Of a stretch of 20,966 nt of DNA, positions 1 through 6,770 are shown piece after piece. How positions within the stretch are numbered: the first letter of the stretch is position 1; every line of letters begins with the position of its first letter. A model generated the notes under the pieces. It saw only the letters and a program-made list of their open reading frames with translations. It did no database searches and was not told where the DNA came from. Source of the stretch: a virus; IMG/VR virus record IMGVR_UViG_3300030103_002250, positions 1-20,966 of that record; one strand, given 5' to 3'. A program made the position numbers and the translations under genes.

Positions 1-884
1 CCAAACATCATAGGCGAGGTCACACGGTGCCCCACCATAATCTTAGCCACCACCTCCTCGCTTAGGAAGGTGTACTGCTTGTCGGCATCGGAAAGGGGGA
101 ACGGCTCGAAGTCGGGTTTCCTGTCGGGGCTATCTGAGTAGGTTACAATAAACTTACCCGCGTTCGTAGCCCCGGCCAGTTGGCGCTCGATGTCGTTACG
201 GATACGACGGCGCTCCTCCTGTGCTGGGACCCCGTTCTTAAAGTGGATTGTAAAGGACGGAGCGAGGCCGTTCTTGATGTTATTAATATGGTACTTCCCA
301 ATTTCCTTGTCTAGCTCGATGTAGTCAATTGAGCCAATGTAGTCGGGCTTGGGGTAGTAGTACGAGCCGGGTGAGAAGGGCTTGACGTACAGAATCTGTA
401 CGGGGTGCTCTACGCTCTGCTCAGGGTCGAAGGTCTTTACGAGCTGCGGCTCTTCGCGCTTGTCGCTCCAGTCCTTTGAATAGTACAAGAAGTCTATCTT
501 CTCGTCTTCGTCTACCTCTGCCGTCCGTACATTCTCAAAGGGGCAGTGGCGTACCTTGGAGATGGTCGTGCGGTCGATGGAGTACACCACCTCAAGCGCA
601 AACCCGCCCTGAATTTTGAGGTCGAGGCAAGCCTTTCGGATCTCATCTTGCAAGCCCCACTCCTCAATTTTTAGACGCGCTTCGAGGGTGTCGGCCTGTA
701 CGCCGTCGCCAAAAATCATATACGCAATCGAGGTACAGAGAGCGTTGTGTGTGGCGCTGCTCTTGTATAGGTCAATCAAGTATTGAGGGAAGAGGTTGTC
801 ATCGCCGTAAGACACCCACCCTTGATTCGAGGGCCGCTCGGCGTATGACCGCTCTTGGTATTCTTTGAGTTTGAGTAGTTCCAT
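1..884 (-). CDS. Phage portal protein (partial, C-terminus outside window)
   Basis: The portal forms the dodecameric ring at the capsid vertex through which DNA is packaged and to which the tail attaches. The reading frame opens with ATG at 884 (MELLKLKEYQERSYAE) and stays open for 294 codons to the window edge, so the C-terminal part is missing. I see a GWVSYGDDNLFPQYLIDLY segment near residue 20 and a run ending AKIMVGHRVTSPMMFG at the edge; both match the N-terminal half of portal proteins of Bacteroidota phages as I remember them. The start follows the stop of the upstream gene after one base (TAA-T-ATG), indicating translational coupling. It is odd that the portal lies downstream of the capsid and tail genes instead of next to the large terminase. 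Confidence 0.82.
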   Translation of the reverse strand, partial: MELLKLKEYQERSYAERPSNQGWVSYGDDNLFPQYLIDLYKSSATHNALCTSIAYMIFGDGVQADTLEARLKIEEWGLQDEIRKACLDLKIQGGFALEVVYSIDRTTISKVRHCPFENVRTAEVDEDEKIDFLYYSKDWSDKREEPQLVKTFDPEQSVEHPVQILYVKPFSPGSYYYPKPDYIGSIDYIELDKEIGKYHINNIKNGLAPSFTIHFKNGVPAQEERRRIRNDIERQLAGATNAGKFIVTYSDSPDRKPDFEPFPLSDADKQYTFLSEEVVAKIMVGHRVTSPMMF

Positions 885-885
885 A

Positions 886-1287
886 TTACTCGTAATATAT
901 TACGTTGTCGGGAATTGTAACCGTGGGGATGGTCCATGCGGCCTCGTCGCTTAATTTGACAGTGCCTATCTCACAGACCCCCACTACGCTTGAGTCTTCG
1001 GGGTCGGTGTTGTCCTCTGAGTTTTGCCCGTACACCTTGTAGGTGTAAAGTCCCGAGTTGGGTAGCAAAACGCCTCCGCCCTCGGGGTCTGCCTCAGCCG
1101 TGGATATACCTACCTTGGTGTACCTCTCGTTATCTACTGTGACATTCAGCACACAGGCCACCACCTCGGCGGTTGCTTGGTTGCTGATGGTCATCAGATA
1201 GTGCGTAAAAGACGGCAAAAACTTGCGAGCCTGAAAGGGCGCAAGGTATGCGAATTGGTTGCCCGTGTTAGGTAAGAGGTGAATCAT
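886..1287 (-). CDS. Conserved phage structural protein, function unknown (133 aa)
   Basis: I start this gene at the ATG at 1287 (MIHLLPNTGNQFAYL). The longer upstream extension would read through a terminator hairpin and is not credible. The protein is soluble and rich in beta-prone sequence, with a central ISTAEADPEGGGVLLPNSGLYTYKVYGQNSEDNTDPED stretch (split as ISTAEADPEG / GLYTYKVYGQNS / DPEDSSVVGV). The VYGQNS and DPxDxSVVG motifs recur in short proteins of Bacteroidota phages that sit among capsid and tail genes, from memory. Its place between a tail-tube-like gene and the portal suggests a minor virion, neck or capsid-decoration role, which is inference. The predicted terminator just upstream may make it less expressed than the capsid genes. 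Confidence 0.75.
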   Translation of the reverse strand: MIHLLPNTGNQFAYLAPFQARKFLPSFTHYLMTISNQATAEVVACVLNVTVDNERYTKVGISTAEADPEGGGVLLPNSGLYTYKVYGQNSEDNTDPEDSSVVGVCEIGTVKLSDEAAWTIPTVTIPDNVIYYE

Positions 1288-1297
1288 GCGTAGAGAT

Positions 1298-1325
1298 AAA
1301 AAAGGGGAGAGCCAACGCCCTCCCC
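1298..1325 (-). terminator. Intrinsic terminator after the tail-tube-like gene
   Basis: Read on the minus strand, 1325-1317 and 1312-1304 form a 9-bp stem (GGGGAGGGC paired with GCTCTCCCC, one G-T wobble) closed by a GTTG loop. It is followed immediately by six T (1303-1298). It lies about 50 bases after the stop of the 177-residue tail protein and just before the next start codon. This is a textbook rho-independent shape in the direction of transcription. It probably insulates the abundant capsid/tail-tube messages from the portal side, with partial read-through. Confidence 0.8.
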
Positions 1326-1373
1326 CTCCTTGTAACAATAACGGCCTAAGGTTGGCCCGGTATTTCGTTAGCC

Positions 1374-1907
1374 TTACGGTGCAGCCGTAATAGTAATCTC
1401 GCTTCCGTCGGGGTCGTTATCTGTCACAGCCAAGAAAGGAGCGGGGCTCACTTCTTGTGCTGAGAACTCCAACGTAAAGCCGTTTTGGTCGCCTGCGGCC
1501 TGACCCGTTTGGGCAGTACCTCCGGAGACTTCAACGCCGTTCTTGTGTCCCACGACAAACCAGTTATCGTTGTTATCCTGAACGAGGACAGCCATGCGGC
1601 CCTTTACGAGGTTAGAGATTTCTGCAATGTCTCCAACGACTGCCTTGTTAAAGGTGACGGAGCAAACTTGGTCGAAGAATACCGTACCTGCGGCAAGGTC
1701 GGCGGTGATGGTCTGCGTGAGAGACCCGCTGCCCCGCGTCATATCGTAAGTCTTGAACTCGACTGCTGTAGTAGCGTCTGCGACCTCGCCGGATACGATG
1801 GGGTCCCAAAGTCCGTCGGACCATTCTGCCACGTAGATACGCTTGATGCCACCGAGAGCGTCTTTACAACCTACTCCCCGGCCTGCCAATGTAAGAGTAC
1901 ATCCCAT
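1374..1907 (-). CDS. Probable major tail tube protein (177 aa)
   Basis: The protein starts MGCTLTLAGRGVGCKDALGG at ATG 1907 and is a compact beta-rich polypeptide without signal peptide or membrane segment. The pattern 'TLxxGRxxxCKDxxGGxKxIYxAEW', then a GSGSLTQTITADLAAGTVFF stretch, then GRMAVLVQDNNDNWFVVGHKNGVEVSGGT and a final QAAGDQNGFTLEFSAQE, matches a widespread Bacteroidota phage virion protein. In that group it usually lies near the major capsid protein and is thought to build the tail tube. It follows the capsid gene by 61 bases and is bracketed by a stable hairpin upstream and an intrinsic terminator downstream, which fits an abundantly made structural protein. The tail-tube role is inference; a minor capsid role is the alternative. 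Confidence 0.72.
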   Translation of the reverse strand: MGCTLTLAGRGVGCKDALGGIKRIYVAEWSDGLWDPIVSGEVADATTAVEFKTYDMTRGSGSLTQTITADLAAGTVFFDQVCSVTFNKAVVGDIAEISNLVKGRMAVLVQDNNDNWFVVGHKNGVEVSGGTAQTGQAAGDQNGFTLEFSAQEVSPAPFLAVTDNDPDGSEITITAAP

Positions 1908-1930
1908 GTTTTTAAGTTTTAGGGAGAGTC

Positions 1931-1952
1931 CGGGAGGCCCGAAGGCCCCCCG
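1931..1952 (-). other. Stable cUUCGg hairpin between capsid and tail-tube genes
   Basis: The minus-strand RNA folds into a 9-bp stem (one G-U) capped by a UUCG tetraloop closed by a C-G pair, the exceptionally stable cUUCGg class. It sits 16 bases after the capsid stop codon. No T-run follows (the next bases are GACTCTCCC then AAAACTTAAAAAC before the next ATG), so it is not a normal intrinsic terminator. It more likely protects the 3' end of the capsid message or marks a processing site. Confidence 0.7.
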
Positions 1953-1968
1953 TTGTCTCGGTTAGTTA

Positions 1969-2916
1969 TTAGGCCGAGCGACGGACGCAAGCCATAGAAG
2001 CCTCGTCCACAATCTGAGTACCTCCGTCGAACATCATGAGGATGCGAGTAAGGTCTGCTCCGGTTGTGTTGCGGAGGTCGATAAAGCGAGCCTCAACGTG
2101 ATCGGTCAAGACGTTAGTGCCGAAGTACAAGTTATCGACGCGAGAGGCCAAGAGCGTATCGTTGGGGAATCCAGCGGGAGTGATAATCTCGTAGCCGAGG
2201 TAGAACTTGGCCTGCTGAGTAGCCAACACTGGGTTGTTGTCGTTAGCAGCCAAGAATTGGAAGTAGAGTTGGAAGCTCTTCCGGCTCATGTAAATCTTTG
2301 TGCTGTCTTCGCCCACCAATGCGCTTGGCAAGTCAGCCACCAACGTGGCGAGGTGCAAAGCAATTCCTGTGCCCGTGGCGGCGTCGCCTGTGAAGGCTCC
2401 GGTCACGAGGTTTTCGTGAGAAGGTGTAGCCTCTGCCACGTAGCGGCTCATGACAGAGCCAAACAAAGAACCAGCACCACCGCCTGAAGTAGAGCCATCG
2501 GTGTGGTTGTACTGTCCGCGCCAGATGTTCTTCTCGATGTCCTCTGCAACGCGAGAGGCAACGTACTGCGCCAAGAATTGCTCGTAGTCACCGGGAACGG
2601 CTGCAAACGCGCCGCGCATCTGAGCAGATGCCCAAGAGGTGGCGAGCTCGTGGTTACAGATTTCCTCGTTGACTTGCAACTCGGTCATTTCAAGTTGGAC
2701 GTCAGAGATAGCCAGAGAGCCATTGCTTACGTCAAAGTCACAGGTACGAGCCTCTACGGTGCCGCCTGACACCTTGCGGAGGTTGGTCTTGAAACGAACG
2801 TTGTCAAGGACAGAGCAGTACCCGTTCGCGATGGTATCTGCGCTCAAAATTGCGGGAGCAACGAAAGGAACGGCGGCCGTCCCTTCGTAGTTGCTCGAAA
2901 TAGTCATTCTTGCCAT
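1969..2916 (-). CDS. Major capsid protein (315 aa, probable HK97 fold)
   Basis: Starting at ATG 2916 (MARMTISSNYEGTAAVPFVAP), this 315-residue protein has the size of phage major capsid proteins. It lies directly after the scaffold gene, with only 6 bases between scaffold stop and capsid start. The segment CDFDVSNGSLAISDVQLEMTELQVNEEICNHEL (read as CDFDVSNGSLAISDVQ and TELQVNEEICNHEL), the later ASRVAEDIEKNIWRGQYN and the GYEIITPAGFPNDTLLASRVDNLYFGT C-terminal portion match capsid proteins of Bacteroidota siphoviruses as I remember them. The leader before the start is A/T-rich (AAATAAATTCTT) with no Shine-Dalgarno. Assembly would proceed with the neighbouring scaffold and protease into a procapsid. 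Mature N-terminus and any cleavage site are not visible from sequence alone. Confidence 0.87.
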   Translation of the reverse strand: MARMTISSNYEGTAAVPFVAPAILSADTIANGYCSVLDNVRFKTNLRKVSGGTVEARTCDFDVSNGSLAISDVQLEMTELQVNEEICNHELATSWASAQMRGAFAAVPGDYEQFLAQYVASRVAEDIEKNIWRGQYNHTDGSTSGGGAGSLFGSVMSRYVAEATPSHENLVTGAFTGDAATGTGIALHLATLVADLPSALVGEDSTKIYMSRKSFQLYFQFLAANDNNPVLATQQAKFYLGYEIITPAGFPNDTLLASRVDNLYFGTNVLTDHVEARFIDLRNTTGADLTRILMMFDGGTQIVDEASMACVRRSA

Positions 2917-2922
2917 AAGAAT

Positions 2923-3846
2923 TTATTTAGAGAGTTGGTTTGCAAGGGCGCGGACGCGCTCTTCGATTGTCATGGTTGAAAGGTCAATTTTTGCGACCTG
3001 TTTAGCTGGGGCCTTGTGCTTGAGTCCGGGCTCTGCCGCGAACTTCTGCAACTCCTCCAGCTTGGCGTTGGTAGCTTCCAATGCCTCTTTAAGTGATTCA
3101 AGCTCCGTCTTCTCGGGCTTGTCTTCGCTCAATTCTACTTCCACCTCTACCTCTACCTCTTCGGCCACCTCTTCGGTTGCCTCCGGTGCTTCGGTGCTTT
3201 CCGTCATCTCCTCCTTCTCTTTGTCCTTGTACCCCATCTCCTCGTCTTCTTCCTTCTCGGCTTCGACTTCGGGTTCAGCGTACACTTCAGCGACAGCGGC
3301 GGCAATGGCCTGCGCCAACTCCTCGCCCAAGTCGGGGAACTTCTCGACCAACACGGCCAAGACTTCCTCTTGGTTAAATTCTACTTTCATATCTGTGGTT
3401 TGTTCCTCTTCCGAGGCGAGTTTCTTTTTGCCCTTCTTGGGTGGGTCCTTAGGTGCTGGGTCCTTTGGTGCGGGCGCCTCTTTGCGCTTGGTAGGCTTGG
3501 TGCTGTCGATATTGGGCTTGGCGTCAATACCCTTGGCGTCAGGCTTACCCTCGTTCTTGGCGTCGCCGCCTTGTGGCTTTGTGACCTTGTTCACCTTGCC
3601 CAGATCGCCGATGGAGATAACACCGCCGTCTGCGAGTGTGTAGTCTCCGGGGGGCAGAGGGATGCGCTCGCCCTCGTCGTTGATGATGTACGCCTCTTCA
3701 CCTTCTGCGAAGTCTTCGCCGTCGGTGTAGATAACCGTGCCGTTTTCCAATGCCGCTTCTGCCATGTCCACACGCAAAACCTCCTCTGCTGTGAGGTTGA
3801 CGTTGAACCTGTTGAAGACTTCTTGTACCCGTTCCTTGATAGTCAT
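2923..3846 (-). CDS. Putative capsid scaffold protein (307 aa)
   Basis: Scaffold proteins template procapsid assembly and are then removed, usually by the prohead protease. This protein is strongly acidic. Its middle is a Pro/Lys-rich linker (about residues 95-145) followed by Glu-rich low complexity (about 180-250, including a VEVEVEVEL run), and its C-terminal region is a predicted coiled coil (about 245-275, ESLKEALEATNAKLEELQKF). An N-terminal LPPGDYTLADGGVISIGDLG motif is typical of a Bacteroidota phage protein found beside capsid genes. The gene lies between protease and major capsid genes. The ends of the protein carry similar phrases (MTIKERVQEVFNRF at the N-terminus, MTIEERVRALANQL at the C-terminus). 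ATG 3846 is preceded by an A-rich leader inside a 34-base gap. Confidence 0.72.
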   Translation of the reverse strand: MTIKERVQEVFNRFNVNLTAEEVLRVDMAEAALENGTVIYTDGEDFAEGEEAYIINDEGERIPLPPGDYTLADGGVISIGDLGKVNKVTKPQGGDAKNEGKPDAKGIDAKPNIDSTKPTKRKEAPAPKDPAPKDPPKKGKKKLASEEEQTTDMKVEFNQEEVLAVLVEKFPDLGEELAQAIAAAVAEVYAEPEVEAEKEEDEEMGYKDKEKEEMTESTEAPEATEEVAEEVEVEVEVELSEDKPEKTELESLKEALEATNAKLEELQKFAAEPGLKHKAPAKQVAKIDLSTMTIEERVRALANQLSK

Positions 3847-3880
3847 AGAGTGCCTTTTTTTGTATAAGTTTTTTCTACCC

Positions 3881-4819
3881 TTATTCCTGAAGTTCTCCGA
3901 GTTCTTTTTTTAGAGCGGCAAAGAGTTCCTCCTTGAGTTTGGACTCGGCCCAGCGAAGACCCGCCTTACCACCCCACAACAGATACGAGATAGTCCCGCA
4001 CGCGTTGGTGTCGTTCTCGTCGTAGTATTCAGCCGCACGAGAGAGATAGGAGGCCATGCGCTTGACGGTCTCCAAAGAGACGGGCTCACCTTGTGCCAGT
4101 TGCTGCGCCCTCACCTTACCCGTCTGCGTGGCGCACTTGTTGCCGTTCTTCTCGTTTAGCTCAATGCCTCTCTTGGCGTTGTTGCGTACTGCCTCGGGGT
4201 AGTCGCTGTATGACTCCATAACAACCCGCGTACCTGACTTCGTGCGGCCGTCCTGTTTAACGATCGCCTTTGCAAGTTCTGCGAGCATCTCATCCTCTGC
4301 GTTCTTCTTCATCTTGTCGACGAAGTACCCCTCGATGGAGAAGCCTTTTACCTTGCCCTCCTTTACCCACTCCTGCCAGATAGCCTCGTTGTCAACCTTG
4401 ACGGCGACCATCCACGTCCCCACAGGTACGTCAAGGCCGTAGTGGTTGCTCTTGTCGTTCTGCTTGTCCTCGACCATCCACGACTCTACTACGGTCAGTC
4501 CGTTAATCTTGTGTTCGTGTTCAAGGGTGTGGCTCGCTTGGTTGCCGTGCTTGAGGTAAAGCTCTGCCGCCTTGCGCACCGTGCTCTTGGAGAAGTACAC
4601 GTAGAACTCATCATCCCCGTTCTTTCGGTAGATAGGCTTGTCAGGGACGAGGGCCGGGCCAATTAGGATTCTCTTGTCTGCGTCGGCTTCGGCAAAGTTT
4701 ACGCGCTGCTCTTTGAGCGCGATAAAGTCGAGCTCGATGGCGGGACGGTCTACGAGGCTGATGGCGTCAATGCCGTACAGCTCCGCCTCTTCGTCTATGA
4801 TAAGTTCTACGATTCTCAT
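3881..4819 (-). CDS. XkdF-like prohead protease with extra C-terminal domain (312 aa)
   Basis: The N-terminal two thirds (MRIVELIIDEEAELYGIDAI, then SLVDRPAIELDFIAL, GPALVPDKPIYR, and VKGFSIEGYF near residue 158) match the XkdF-like family of phage prohead serine proteases. Such enzymes clip scaffold and capsid during maturation. H97/H101 (SHTLEHEH) and S161 in GFSIEGYF are plausible catalytic residues; this assignment is inference. From about residue 198 a second domain begins (MESYSDYPEAVRNNAKRGI ... GKVRAQQLAQGEPVSLETVKRMASYLSR ... CGTISYLLWGGKAGLRWAE), a module seen in many phage head proteins. Its start codon overlaps the tape-measure stop as ATGA, so the two are translationally coupled. 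The scaffold gene follows after 34 bases. Confidence 0.8.
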   Translation of the reverse strand: MRIVELIIDEEAELYGIDAISLVDRPAIELDFIALKEQRVNFAEADADKRILIGPALVPDKPIYRKNGDDEFYVYFSKSTVRKAAELYLKHGNQASHTLEHEHKINGLTVVESWMVEDKQNDKSNHYGLDVPVGTWMVAVKVDNEAIWQEWVKEGKVKGFSIEGYFVDKMKKNAEDEMLAELAKAIVKQDGRTKSGTRVVMESYSDYPEAVRNNAKRGIELNEKNGNKCATQTGKVRAQQLAQGEPVSLETVKRMASYLSRAAEYYDENDTNACGTISYLLWGGKAGLRWAESKLKEELFAALKKELGELQE

Positions 4820-6606
4820 AATGCGGCTTGGTCTTGTATTTTTTTGTTTGCTTGTTGGGCGGTCGTGACGTTCTCACTGATAACGAACGCCTGTTGAGGT
4901 TGTGGTGTGGTGGCGATGTCACCCAAAAATGAAAGGTCGAGCACGGGGGCGGCGGGGGCTTGGGTGGCTTCGGTGGCAGCGGCAGAGAGTGCAGGTGGCG
5001 GAGCAGGCGGCGGGGTCGTAGCGTCACCCCCAATAGTTTGGCTTTGGATGCTCTTCACCTGTGCCAAGCCTGAAGCGATCGCGGCTACGCTTGCGGCGGT
5101 ACCCAAGGCAGGGCCCACCACTGGGATACCTGCCAAGCTCTTAAACGCTTGGACAGCACTCTCGTATGTCGATATAAGGGCTTGGGCCGTCTGTATCTTC
5201 TTGGAACGTTCAAAGGCTTTCTTCTGCTCGACCTCGCTATCACCTGCGAAGGCGTCGTTGAGGGCAGCCAAGGCTCCAAGGGTTTGTTTGGCTACATCCA
5301 AACGCGCGGCGCTGATTGCTTCGGCCGTATCCAGCTCTTCTTGTCTCTCCTTGTCTCGACGGGCTTTGTCTTTGGCCGCGGCTTCGTCTTTGGCTGCTTG
5401 CTCTTTATCTCTCGCCTCCTGTTCAGCTTGCTGTTTTTGGTCGAGAAACTTTTGCTCGATGGCGGCGAGGTCCGCTTGCAGTCGCTCCGTAGCGGCCCGC
5501 AAAAGTCCTTCGTCGTCTCCAGCAATGGCTACCCGCTCGTCAAACTTCTGCTGGACGGCCAACTCTTCGCGCTCCTGAGCAGTAAGGGTAAGTGCAAAAA
5601 GTTCGTCCTCTAACTTCTGACGCGCGGCAAGTTCTGCCTGTGCTGCCTTCTGCGCTTCCTCTCGCTCCTTGCGGGTGAGTTCTGCCTGTGCTTCTCGTTG
5701 TCTTATACCCTCGGCTCGTATGGTGTTGAGCTTGTTGTTCAGGGTGGTTTGCAGCTCCAGCGACTCCTGTTCTAATCGAAAAATTTCCGCTTCAAGTTCT
5801 GCGGCTTTCTCTCGGTCTTCCGTTGTGGTGTTTGAGCTTTCGAGCCGGGCTTGTGCAATGGCTAACTCTTCTTGTGCAATTCGTTTGCGCTCCTCAAAAA
5901 GCTCTCTCTCTAATTGTCCCGCACGCTCTGCGGCCGCCTCTCTCTCGTCAAGGCTTTTCGTTAGGTCTTCGGCTACGAGGTTAAGTTCTTTAATTTCTGC
6001 TCGTGTCTTGGCCGTGGCTACGGTCTGACGGATACGCGCGTCTTCCAACGCTTGTTCCCTGTCGATAAGCTCACTATACAGGTCAATCTGTCTTTGATAT
6101 TCGTTATTCTGATTCCCAAGGGCGCGTGTAAAGTCGTCTGCGGCGCCTCGAAAGTCTCCCGTAAAGAGCTTGAATATAGCCCCTCCGAGGGCGCTTATCT
6201 TTTGCTGTAGGACGTCAATAACAGCACGGACCGGAGCAAATGCCTTGGCCAGCTTTCGAGCGCCTTCTTCAGTCTTGCCAAATTGCTTTACAAGAGCAAC
6301 TATGCCAACCACAAGAGCACCGATGCCTGTGGCAATTATTGCCCCCCTCGTCAATTTTAGCCCTGTAATAAAAGCCTTCGTTCCCGTGGCCGCTTTCTTA
6401 AAACCTGAAACGGCGCCACCTGTTAAACTGTCGAGCTTGTCCGTAAGGATGTTGGTCGCGCTGCCCGCTTTGTCCATAGACTTGCCAACGTCGTCAATAC
6501 TGTCTGCCGTCTTCTCCGCATCCTTGGAGACTGTTTCCAACGCCTTCTCAATCTCACCCGTGTCGGCCTTTACCGTGTATATAATTTCTTGCTTGCTCAC
6601 AGCCAT
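4816..6606 (-). CDS. Tail tape measure protein (596 aa)
   Basis: Tape measure proteins set tail length and pass through the tail tube during infection. This one begins MAVSKQEIIYTVKADTGEIE and has a hydrophobic segment at residues 88-107 (GAIIATGIGALVVGIVALVK). It then has a very long charged helical region (about 170-470, many EREEA/QAEL heptad-like runs) and a second hydrophobic Gly/Ala patch near 490-520 (SLAGIPVVGPALGTAASVAA). That organisation, together with an N-terminal KKAATGTKAFITGLKLTRG motif, is standard for Bacteroidota phage tape measures. At 596 residues it is short; using the usual 0.15 nm per residue it would imply a tail near 90 nm. Its start overlaps the small membrane gene by 10 bases and its stop overlaps the protease start. 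Confidence 0.85.
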   Translation of the reverse strand: MAVSKQEIIYTVKADTGEIEKALETVSKDAEKTADSIDDVGKSMDKAGSATNILTDKLDSLTGGAVSGFKKAATGTKAFITGLKLTRGAIIATGIGALVVGIVALVKQFGKTEEGARKLAKAFAPVRAVIDVLQQKISALGGAIFKLFTGDFRGAADDFTRALGNQNNEYQRQIDLYSELIDREQALEDARIRQTVATAKTRAEIKELNLVAEDLTKSLDEREAAAERAGQLERELFEERKRIAQEELAIAQARLESSNTTTEDREKAAELEAEIFRLEQESLELQTTLNNKLNTIRAEGIRQREAQAELTRKEREEAQKAAQAELAARQKLEDELFALTLTAQEREELAVQQKFDERVAIAGDDEGLLRAATERLQADLAAIEQKFLDQKQQAEQEARDKEQAAKDEAAAKDKARRDKERQEELDTAEAISAARLDVAKQTLGALAALNDAFAGDSEVEQKKAFERSKKIQTAQALISTYESAVQAFKSLAGIPVVGPALGTAASVAAIASGLAQVKSIQSQTIGGDATTPPPAPPPALSAAATEATQAPAAPVLDLSFLGDIATTPQPQQAFVISENVTTAQQANKKIQDQAAL

Positions 6607-6770
6607 GAGAGGAGGGTTTTAAGGAGGAACACACACACACCAAAGAACACCCCGAGGTATACGAAGGTCAAGGTGTAGTCAAGCGGGATGAGCCACCACG
6701 GGAGCTCATCTTTGACTTTGTTTGCCTGCATGAGGTCTATCGCTCTCATGATGTGCTTCGGGTGTTTCAT
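6597..6770 (-). CDS. Small single-pass membrane protein (57 aa)
   Basis: The start ATG at 6770 overlaps the stop of the upstream tail-tip gene as ATGA, which is why I prefer it to a longer start inside that gene. The product has a charged N-terminal part (MKHPKHIMRAIDLMQANKVK) and a single strongly hydrophobic segment (residues about 31-55, YTLTFVYLGVFFGVCVFLLK) near the C-terminus. Its position between a tail-tip gene and the tape measure suggests either a membrane-inserted tail component or a lysis-related holin/antiholin. I do not recognise the family, and the role is open. Confidence 0.72.
   Translation of the reverse strand: MKHPKHIMRAIDLMQANKVKDELPWWLIPLDYTLTFVYLGVFFGVCVFLLKTLLSWL

Noticed and set aside
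3130-3172. Tandem hexamer (CTCTAC-like) as a repeat element
   Set aside because: Encodes the VEVEVEVE run of the scaffold and is explained by coding low complexity.
2891-3643. Long plus-strand open frame (250 codons) opposite the scaffold gene
   Set aside because: Its Ser/Ala/Leu-rich translation is the complement of the Glu/Lys-rich low-complexity scaffold; it has no protein-like motif and overlaps a supported gene entirely.
3847-3880. Promoter in the A/T-rich gap before the scaffold gene
   Set aside because: No TAnnTTTG or TTGACA/TATAAT-like pair in proper spacing; better explained as an A-rich translation leader.
4907-5578. Plus-strand open frame (223 codons) opposite the tape measure gene
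   Set aside because: Ser/Ala/Arg-rich shadow of the coiled-coil coding strand, with no separate evidence of coding.
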